From Phycisphaerae bacterium (lineage in GTDB: Bacteria; Planctomycetota; Phycisphaerae; Phycisphaerales; SM1A02): a DNA stretch of 5,083 bases. The first letter of the stretch is position 1. Each line of letters opens with the position of its first letter. The DNA is taken from the NCBI GenBank assembly GCA_016873375.1, contig VGXJ01000151.1, positions 1 to 5,083 on the forward strand, written 5' to 3'. Both the position numbers and the translations under genes were made by a program. Positions 1 to 5,083 of the stretch are shown piece by piece. Under the pieces are notes generated by a model. It was not told the origin of the DNA, ran no database searches, and worked only from the letters and a program-made list of their open reading frames with translations.

Positions 1-776
1 TCCTGAACAGCCGGTGCCCCGAAAAGCGCACCGCCGATGCGCACCATGTTCGAGCCGCTCTCAATCGCGATCTCGAAGTCATTGGACATACCCATCGACA
101 GAAGGTCGAAGGCGTCACCACCAACGCCCGCCGAACGGATGTCCTGGAAGAGCTCGCGGCAGCGCTCGAAGACATCACGCACGACGGCAGTGTCCTGCGT
201 GTTGGGCGCCATGCACATGAGGCCGCGCGGTCGCACATTCACCATCGTGTCGATCTGCTCGATCACATGACGAACGGCGGGGGGATGGAGACCGTGCTTG
301 GTCGTTTCCCCACTCACGTTCACTTCGATGAGGATGTCCACAGGATCATCGCGGCGTGCTGCCGCAATCTGGATGTCCTCTGCCAGGCGCATGCTGTCCA
401 CGCTGTGGATGAGCCGCACGCATTCGATGGCCTTCTTGACCTTGTTGCGCTGCAGCGATCCGATCATGTGCCAGCGCACGGGCGCCGGCGCCGTGCCGGT
501 GAGGTCGCGGCGTCGCGCCTGGAACTCCTCGACCTGCGCCACGCGCTGCTGCAACTGCTGCACGCGGTTCTCGCCGAAGTGCACGTGGCCCGCCTGCACG
601 AGCTCGCGGATCTGTTCCATGCTGGCGGTCTTGCTCACCGCCACGAGCACGACCTGCGATGGCTTGCGCCCCGACCGGGTCGCTGCCTCGCCGATGCGCT
701 TGTTGATCTCGTCGTAGCGGCTGCGCAGGGCGTCGCCGGTGAGTGGTGCCGTGTCCGTGGCCAAGGTGGTAGTCAT
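1..776 (-). CDS. yggS: YggS/PLPBP family pyridoxal-phosphate homeostasis protein (C-terminus cut by window edge)
   Basis: This is a PLP-binding protein of the YggS/PROSC/YBL036C family, a single alanine-racemase-like TIM barrel without known catalysis that buffers cytosolic pyridoxal phosphate and affects amino- and keto-acid balance. The 258 codons present include VAVSKT, whose Lys49 should form the PLP Schiff base, then FGENRVQ (67-73), WHMIGSLQRNK (102-112), EVNVSGETTKHG (151-162), RGLMCMAP (184-191) and the phosphate-binding end SMGMSNDFEIAIESGSNMVR (227-246) followed by IGGALFG. Only a few residues should lie beyond base 1, as family members stop soon after this glycine-rich motif. About ten more residues than in E. 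coli YggS lie between GEN and WH, forming a charged, probably helical stretch. Start 776 was chosen because GGAGAG lies 9 bases upstream; an in-frame GTG at 797 is less likely. It is divergent from gpmI. Family identity is certain; physiological role is from family knowledge. Confidence 0.95.
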   Translation of the reverse strand, partial: MTTTLATDTAPLTGDALRSRYDEINKRIGEAATRSGRKPSQVVLVAVSKTASMEQIRELVQAGHVHFGENRVQQLQQRVAQVEEFQARRRDLTGTAPAPVRWHMIGSLQRNKVKKAIECVRLIHSVDSMRLAEDIQIAAARRDDPVDILIEVNVSGETTKHGLHPPAVRHVIEQIDTMVNVRPRGLMCMAPNTQDTAVVRDVFERCRELFQDIRSAGVGGDAFDLLSMGMSNDFEIAIESGSNMVRIGGALFGAPAVQ

Positions 777-866
777 CCTTCCGTGCTCTCCATGCACTTG
801 GGTGCGGGCGTAGCGTAGCGGAGGAGCGCCTCGAAGCCGATGGCCAGAGCGGGGTAGAGTCCGACC
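777..866. promoter_or_regulatory. Divergent intergenic region between yggS and gpmI
   Basis: This 90-base gap must hold, or lie beside, the 5' signals of both divergent genes. The sequence shows the yggS Shine-Dalgarno at 786-791, a short tandem GTAGC GTAGC at 809-818, a GAGGAG at 821-826, and a five-codon reading frame (ATG 840, stop TAG 855-857) just before gpmI. No -35/-10 pair close to the sigma-70 consensus stands out on either strand, so a promoter here is inferred from gene layout only. Confidence 0.35.
786..791 (-). promoter_or_regulatory. Shine-Dalgarno site of yggS
   Basis: On the minus strand this reads GGAGAG, nine bases before the ATG at 776-774. It supports that ATG over the in-frame GTG at 797. 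It is the best-placed ribosome binding site for any of the four genes. Confidence 0.6.
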
Positions 867-2480
867 ATGGCTTCATCGACCGTGAATACTCCGATCGTCC
901 TCGTGATCCGGGACGGCTGGGGGCGCAACCCGCACGCCGAGCAGGATGCCGGCAACGCCGTGCTGCACGCGAAGTGCCCGTTCGATGCCGCGATGCGCCG
1001 GGAGTGGCCCAGCACCCTCATCCGCACGAGTGGTGAGGACGTCGGCCTGCCCGAGACGCCCGAGGGCCCGGTCATGGGCAACAGCGAGGTCGGCCACCAG
1101 AACATCGGTGCCGGCAGGATCGTGGACCAAGAGCTGATGCGGATCACGCGCGCGATCCGCGACGGACGCTTCGCCGCCAACCCCGGCCTTCTGTCGGCCT
1201 TCGATCACGCTGCGGCGACCGGTGGCTGCGTGCATGTGCTCGGGCTCTGCAGCAATGGCCTCGTGCACAGCGATCTTGGGCATCTCGAGGCGATCCTCGA
1301 GCTCGCCAGCGCCCGCAGTTTCCCCGGCAGGCGACTGCTCGTGCATGCGATCACCGATGGCCGCGACACGGGCCCTACGACCGGCCTTCGGTTCATGGCG
1401 CGCGTGCAGCAGGCCGTCGACCGGTGCGGAGCGCAGGTCGCCAGCATCATGGGTCGCTTCTGGGCGATGGACCGCGATCACCGCTGGGAGCGGATCGAGC
1501 GTGCGTGGCGTTGCCTCGTCGGTCCGCAGGAGCAAGGTGCGCCCGATGCCCGCACCGCGCTCGAACATGCCTACGCGAATCCCGAGGGACCCACGCGCCA
1601 GGGCGACGAGTTCGTCCCACCCACGCACCTGCTCGCTGCCGGCGAAGGCTTCGTGCGCGACGGCGACGCCGTGATCTTCTTCAACTTCCGTGGCGATCGG
1701 CCGCGCGAATTGACCAAGGCCTTCGTGCTCGACGAATCTGCCTTCCGCACTCTGCCCGGCGGGGGATTCGATCGCGGCCATGTGCCATCCAACGTGCGCT
1801 TCGTGACGATGGCCAACTACGAGGAAGGACTGCCGGTGATCGTGGCATTCGAGCGGCCCGCTCGCATGGAGTCGATCCTCGGAGAGGTGATCAGCGATGC
1901 CGGCCTGACGCAGTTCCGCTGCGCGGAGACGGAGAAGTTCCCGCATGTCACCTTCTTCTTCAACGATTACCGCGAGGAGCCGTTTCCCGGCGAGCACCGC
2001 GTGATCGTGCCGAGCCCCAAGGATGTGCCGACCTACGACCTGAAGCCGGAGATGAGCGCGCATGGCGTGCGCGATGCAGTGCTGGCTCGGCTCGCAGCGC
2101 CGGACTGCGAGCCCTTCATCATCGTGAACTTCGCCAACGGCGACATGGTCGGCCATACCGGCAACCTGGCGGCTGCCACGCGTGCATGCGAGGTCGTGGA
2201 CGCGTGCGTGGGCGAGATCGCACGCGCGGCGCTGGCGCGCGGCGGGAGCCTGGTGATCACGGCCGACCACGGCAATGCCGAGCAGATGATCGATCCGGTG
2301 ACCGGCGATCCGCAGACCGCGCACACCAACTTCACCGTGCCGCTGTCGATCGTGGGCGAGGCGTTCCGCGGGCGGCACCTGCGCGATGATGGCAGGCTCG
2401 CCGACATCGCCCCCACGATGCTCGCGATGGCCGGGATGCCGAAGCCTGAGGCGATGACAGGCCGGAGCCTGCTGGCGTGA
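867..2480 (+). CDS. gpmI: 2,3-bisphosphoglycerate-independent phosphoglycerate mutase
   Basis: This enzyme interconverts 3- and 2-phosphoglycerate in glycolysis and gluconeogenesis through a phosphoserine intermediate, usually with two Mn(II) ions, in the cytosol. The 537 residues (family about 510-515) keep all expected metal ligands by comparison with the Geobacillus enzyme: Asp16 in RDGWG, catalytic Ser73 in MGNSEVGH, Asp426 and His430 in NGDMVGH, Asp467 and His468 in TADHGN, and His486 in AHTN. Substrate-site motifs are present too: GLVHSDLGHL (131-140), TDGRDT (163-168), GRFWAMDRDHRWER (196-209), FFNFRGDR (271-278) and ETEKFPHVTFFFN (354-366). The alkaline-phosphatase-like domain is split around the inserted transferase domain (roughly 83-320). 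Start 867 is the first start after an in-frame TAG at 855; its upstream GCGGGG is only a weak Shine-Dalgarno. The usual hydrophobic residue before DGWG is Arg15. The gene ends flush against der. It appears intact. Confidence 0.97.
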   Translation: MASSTVNTPIVLVIRDGWGRNPHAEQDAGNAVLHAKCPFDAAMRREWPSTLIRTSGEDVGLPETPEGPVMGNSEVGHQNIGAGRIVDQELMRITRAIRDGRFAANPGLLSAFDHAAATGGCVHVLGLCSNGLVHSDLGHLEAILELASARSFPGRRLLVHAITDGRDTGPTTGLRFMARVQQAVDRCGAQVASIMGRFWAMDRDHRWERIERAWRCLVGPQEQGAPDARTALEHAYANPEGPTRQGDEFVPPTHLLAAGEGFVRDGDAVIFFNFRGDRPRELTKAFVLDESAFRTLPGGGFDRGHVPSNVRFVTMANYEEGLPVIVAFERPARMESILGEVISDAGLTQFRCAETEKFPHVTFFFNDYREEPFPGEHRVIVPSPKDVPTYDLKPEMSAHGVRDAVLARLAAPDCEPFIIVNFANGDMVGHTGNLAAATRACEVVDACVGEIARAALARGGSLVITADHGNAEQMIDPVTGDPQTAHTNFTVPLSIVGEAFRGRHLRDDGRLADIAPTMLAMAGMPKPEAMTGRSLLA

Positions 2481-2498
2481 TCACTGCTCCGACTGGCC
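2460..2498. other. Imperfect inverted repeat over the gpmI/der convergent stops
   Basis: CGGAGC at 2463-2468 pairs with GCTCCG at 2486-2491, with GGC and GCC flanks (2460-2462 and 2496-2498) after a few unpaired bases. The 17-base loop contains most of GTGATCAC (2477-2484), itself a perfect palindrome holding both stop codons. There is no T-run on either side, so it is not a standard intrinsic terminator. It could still act as a weak transcript-end hairpin for both genes, or be chance in GC-rich coding DNA. Confidence 0.3.
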
Positions 2499-3911
2499 GC
2501 CCGAGGATGGCTGGGCATCGCCCGGGTTCTCGCGCCGCTTGCGCGCGCTGAAGCGCAGGCGGATCGGCACCTCGGCGTACGGCAGTTCCTCGCGCATGCG
2601 GTTGAGCAGGTAGCGCTCGTAGTTGCCCTCGAAGAGGTCGGGCTTGTTCACGACGAGCGCGATCGTCGGCGGAAAGACCTCGATCTGCGTGATGTAGTAG
2701 ATCTTGGCAATCGTGCCCAGTCGTGAACTCGGCCCGCGCTCGGTGAGGATCCTCTGCACGAGCGCGTTCAGGCGGCCGGTCGTCTCGCGGTGGCCCGCCT
2801 GCTGGAAGAGGTTGAACGCCATCGTGATGGCATCCTGCACGCCGTCGCCCGTCAGCGCGCTCACGCACGCGACCGGGGCGAAGTCAAGGCCCGGCAGTTC
2901 CTGCCCGAGGTACTCGATGAAGTCCTCGACCTTGGCCTTCTTCGGCATCAGGTCCCACTTGTTGAGCACGATCAGCGTTGGCTTGGCCTGCTCGATGAGC
3001 TGCATCGCCAGATGCTTCTCCACCTGGCTGATCTTGTCGGTTGCATCAAGGACCAGGAGGCAGACATCGGCACGGCGGATCGACTGGTCGGTGCGGACAT
3101 TCGAATAGAATTCGACGTCGTCGGCCCACGACTTGCGCTTGCGCACGCCGGCGGTGTCGATGGCCACGAATGTGCGGCCGCCGACCTCGAAGCGAACATC
3201 AATCGCATCGCGCGTGGTGCCGGCGATCTCGCTCACGATCACGCGATCCTCGCCGGCGAGCGCGTTGGTGAAGGAGCTCTTGCCAGCGTTTCGCCGACCC
3301 ACGATCGCGACCTTCATCTCGGTCGGAACCGGCTTGGCGGGCGCATCACCCACGCGCTCCCAGATCGCTTCGCGAAGCCGGCGCAGGCCGGCACCGTTGT
3401 TGGCGCTGACCATGTGCGGCTCGCCAAAGCCCAGACGCATCGCGTCGAAGGCGTGCGCCTCCCAGGAGGGCCCGTCGACCTTGTTCACGACCAGCATCGC
3501 CTTGGACGCCTGTCCGCTGCGGCGCAGCATCGTGGCGATCGTCTCGTCGAGCGCGGTGACGCCGCTCTGCGCATCGACCGTGAAGAGGATCACATCGGCC
3601 GCCTCGGTGGCGGCGCGGATCTGCTCCTCGATGTGCGGCGTGAGCGCAGCCAGGTCCATGCCGGCGTCGTCGATGCGGCGGCCGTCGGCGGTGTAGACGC
3701 CGTAGCCGCCGGTGTCCATGAACTCGACGGTGCGCGGCAGCGCATCCTCGGGGCCCTCGATCGGCGGGTCGAGGGTCAGCTCGGCCGTGATGCGGTCACG
3801 CGTGACGCCCGGGGTCGGATCGACGATCGAGACGCGCCGGCCGACGATGCGGTTGAGCAGGCTGCTCTTGCCGACGTTGGGGCGACCGATGATGGCGACG
3901 ACGGGCAGCAT
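2481..3911 (-). CDS. der: Ribosome-assembly GTPase Der (EngA)
   Basis: Der is an essential GTPase with two tandem G domains and a C-terminal KH-like domain that binds the 50S ribosomal subunit during late assembly. The 476 residues show G domain 1 with G1 GRPNVGKS (9-16), G2 TPGVTRD (33-39), G3 DTGG (66-69), G4 NKVD (143-146) and G5 SA (169-170). G domain 2 has G1 GRRNAGKS (205-212), G2 GTTRD (231-235), G3 DTAG (252-255), G4 NKWD (317-320) and G5 SAL (351-353). The KH-like domain spans about 380-460 and includes KIYYITQIEVFPPT, NKPDLF and a basic FSARKRR end. A polar tail follows. The frame stays open upstream to 4235, but ATG 3911 starts exactly at the canonical MLPVVAIIGRPNVGKS, and the extra 108 codons lie over the 5' part of the opposite-strand ricT gene. 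No clear Shine-Dalgarno precedes it. It converges with gpmI and is divergent from ricT. Confidence 0.97.
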   Translation of the reverse strand: MLPVVAIIGRPNVGKSSLLNRIVGRRVSIVDPTPGVTRDRITAELTLDPPIEGPEDALPRTVEFMDTGGYGVYTADGRRIDDAGMDLAALTPHIEEQIRAATEAADVILFTVDAQSGVTALDETIATMLRRSGQASKAMLVVNKVDGPSWEAHAFDAMRLGFGEPHMVSANNGAGLRRLREAIWERVGDAPAKPVPTEMKVAIVGRRNAGKSSFTNALAGEDRVIVSEIAGTTRDAIDVRFEVGGRTFVAIDTAGVRKRKSWADDVEFYSNVRTDQSIRRADVCLLVLDATDKISQVEKHLAMQLIEQAKPTLIVLNKWDLMPKKAKVEDFIEYLGQELPGLDFAPVACVSALTGDGVQDAITMAFNLFQQAGHRETTGRLNALVQRILTERGPSSRLGTIAKIYYITQIEVFPPTIALVVNKPDLFEGNYERYLLNRMREELPYAEVPIRLRFSARKRRENPGDAQPSSGGQSEQ

Positions 3912-3978
3912 GGAACCGCGCAATGCTAGCGGGACCGTCGATGCACGGAGGCAGCGTCCATGCGACACTCCACGGGCC
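3912..3978. promoter_or_regulatory. Divergent intergenic region between der and the ricT-like gene
   Basis: This 67-base gap should hold the 5' ends of both divergent transcripts. It contains GGAGG at 3947-3951, well spaced (8 bases) from an ATG at 3960 that is out of frame with the ricT-like gene. No consensus-like -35/-10 pair is evident on either strand, so promoter content is inferred from gene orientation only. Confidence 0.35.
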
Positions 3979-5052
3979 GTGTCGATCTTCCCGCTGCCCA
4001 TCTTCGAACGCGATGCCGATCCGGTCCATCGCAATGTCGACGCAGCGGCGTATGCAGAACTCAAGGCGCCGAGCTCGATCGTGGTGCGCTTCGGCGCGAT
4101 GCGCATGATCGGCGAGTTCCCGTACCGCGGTGACGCCAAGCCGGGATGCGGGTCAAAGCTCGTGGTGCGCACGCATCGCGGCACCGAACTCGGCGAGATG
4201 CTCACCACGACCTGCGGCAACGGCGGCTGCGGCAAGAGCGTCTCGCGCGACGAGGTGCGCAGCTACATCGAGGCCTCGGGCGGCAAGGACTATCCCTTCC
4301 ACGCCGACGGCGAGGTGCTGCGCGTGGCCACGATGGATGACCTTGCCGCGTGGGAGCGCATCTCGATGGACTGGGGCGCGCGCACGCTTGCAGCCAAGCA
4401 GGCAGCGATCGCGCTGGGCGCCCATGTCCGGCTCGTGCAGCTCGAGCCGCTCCTGGGTGATGAACAGGTGTTCGTGTGGGTGCACCCGACGGTGGAGGGC
4501 GAGATCGATCTGGCTCCGATGAAGGCCGCGCTCGCACCCACGATCGGTCGCCCGGCGCACTGGCAGGTGATCGGCGCGCGCGACGAGGCGCGCTTGGTCG
4601 CCGACCGCGAGAAGTGCGGACAGAGCGTCTGCTGCTCGACCTTCCTCAAGGTCCTCAAGCCCGTCAGCATCAAGCACGCGAAGGTCCAGGGCCACACGCT
4701 CGATCCGCTGAAGATCTCAGGTCGATGCGGTCGGCTCATGTGCTGCCTGCGCTACGAGGACCAGACCTACGCAGAACTTGCGGCGAAGCTTCCCAAGCGC
4801 GGCACGGTGGTCGGCACGAGCGAGGGCGTCGGATCGGTCGTCGAGACGCGAACGCTCGTGCAGCTCGTGCTTGTACGACTGCACGCGACGGGCCAGGACA
4901 TCGCGGTGCCGGTCGAGGAGCTGGTGCCGGTCGAGCAAGCGCCGATCACGCCGGCTGCGCCGCCGGAAGGGCGCCCGCGTGAAGAAGGGCGTGACAGCAA
5001 GGCAAGCGACGGCAAGGGCGATGGCAGCAAGCGCCCGCGTGGCCGCCGCTAG
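3979..5052 (+). CDS. ricT: RicT-like PSP1-domain protein (YaaT family), probable Fe-S protein
   Basis: The closest characterised relative is Bacillus RicT (YaaT), part of the RicAFT complex that carries Fe-S clusters and helps RNase Y process mRNA; no RicA or RicF partner is visible here. The family signature is clear: EKCGQSVCCSTFLKVLKP (211-228), then LDPLKISGRCGRLMCCLRYE (241-260), giving paired C-x4-CC motifs at Cys213/218/219 and Cys250/255/256. The N-terminal half has the PSP1 pattern VVRTHRGTELGEM (62-74). Unusual are Cys57, Cys79 and Cys84 (PGCGS and TTCGNGGCGK). The last 40 or so residues are a low-complexity, charged Pro/Gly/Lys/Arg tail. GTG 3979 gives 357 residues (B. subtilis protein about 275) and begins at a proline-rich SIFPLPIFERDADP that looks like a true N-terminus. 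The frame is open upstream to ATG 3712, but that region is der. ATG 3910 is an alternative start. Function in this organism is inferred. Confidence 0.88.
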   Translation: MSIFPLPIFERDADPVHRNVDAAAYAELKAPSSIVVRFGAMRMIGEFPYRGDAKPGCGSKLVVRTHRGTELGEMLTTTCGNGGCGKSVSRDEVRSYIEASGGKDYPFHADGEVLRVATMDDLAAWERISMDWGARTLAAKQAAIALGAHVRLVQLEPLLGDEQVFVWVHPTVEGEIDLAPMKAALAPTIGRPAHWQVIGARDEARLVADREKCGQSVCCSTFLKVLKPVSIKHAKVQGHTLDPLKISGRCGRLMCCLRYEDQTYAELAAKLPKRGTVVGTSEGVGSVVETRTLVQLVLVRLHATGQDIAVPVEELVPVEQAPITPAAPPEGRPREEGRDSKASDGKGDGSKRPRGRR

Positions 5053-5064
5053 CATCGCGCTCCC

Positions 5065-5083
5065 ATGGAGCACGAGCCCCGCA
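5065..5083 (+). CDS. Possible start of a further gene, cut by window edge
   Basis: An ATG twelve bases after the ricT-like stop opens a frame reading MEHEPR before the window ends. No Shine-Dalgarno precedes it, and six codons cannot identify a product. The close spacing would suit a gene co-transcribed with the ricT-like gene, but this is only a possibility. Confidence 0.2.

Noticed and set aside
346..876. Minus-strand 176-codon frame overlapping yggS
   Set aside because: It is in a different frame from the YggS protein, and its Arg/Ala/Gly-rich translation is typical of an out-of-frame reading of GC-rich coding DNA.
873..2378. 501-codon open frame on the minus strand, antisense to nearly all of gpmI
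   Set aside because: It is a mirror of a GC-rich gene with strong third-position bias. Its translation is rich in His, Arg and Ala and matches no family I recognise, while gpmI has every catalytic motif.
2790..3929. 379-codon open frame on the plus strand, antisense to der
   Set aside because: It is the complementary frame of der, with His/Asp/Arg-rich low-information translation and no recognisable domain.
3712..3978. 89-codon N-terminal extension of the RicT-like protein
   Set aside because: Most of it lies antisense to the conserved first G domain of Der and shows no PSP1-family similarity.
3912..4235. 108-codon N-terminal extension of Der
   Set aside because: The frame is open by chance opposite the ricT gene. 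Der proteins begin just before the first P-loop, and ATG 3911 fits that exactly.
4153..4739. Minus-strand open frames opposite the ricT-like gene
   Set aside because: They are compositional shadows. The plus strand has a clear RicT signature and the antisense translations have none.
1..5083. tRNA/rRNA genes, CRISPR arrays, insertion sequences, prophage or defence genes
   Set aside because: No cloverleaf-like segment, spaced repeat array, terminal inverted repeats, transposase or integrase motif was seen on either strand. Almost all of the window is accounted for by four housekeeping genes.

Overview
The window is an ordinary, densely packed, GC-rich stretch of bacterial chromosome with four recognisable housekeeping genes. 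I find no mobile element, CRISPR array, tRNA or rRNA. The organism is probably a member of the Planctomycetota, perhaps of the Phycisphaerae type. That placement is an inference from remembered family-specific sequence flavour, not from a search. The cues are the GRRNAGKS second P-loop of Der, the VIRDGWG and VGHQNIGAGRIVDQE stretches of the phosphoglycerate mutase, the GENRVQQLQQRV stretch of the YggS protein, and a RicT/PSP1 protein with an extra N-terminal cysteine cluster.

Layout from left to right. On the minus strand, running off the left edge, is a YggS/PLPBP-type pyridoxal-phosphate homeostasis protein, start at 776, missing only its last few codons. After a 90-base divergent gap comes gpmI on the plus strand (867-2480), a complete cofactor-independent phosphoglycerate mutase with all seven expected metal ligands. 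It converges with der on the minus strand (2481-3911), the double-domain ribosome-assembly GTPase. The two stop codons abut with no base between them, giving the hexamer TGATCA. A 67-base divergent gap then separates der from a plus-strand RicT-like PSP1-domain protein (best start GTG 3979, stop 5052). The last 31 bases are non-coding or hold the first codons of another gene.

The genes alternate in direction (minus, plus, minus, plus), so no two complete genes here share an operon. The two divergent gaps are the only places where promoters for these genes could sit outside coding sequence, and I could not identify a convincing -35/-10 pair in either. The functions are glycolysis (gpmI), PLP handling (yggS), 50S subunit maturation (der) and a probable Fe-S-binding RNA-processing or regulatory partner (ricT-like). 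They do not form one pathway.

I see no new biological system. The points most worth a second look are the extra cysteines of the RicT-like protein, the uncertain RicT start with a strong Shine-Dalgarno facing an out-of-frame ATG, and the zero-spacing convergent gene ends with an overlapping inverted repeat.
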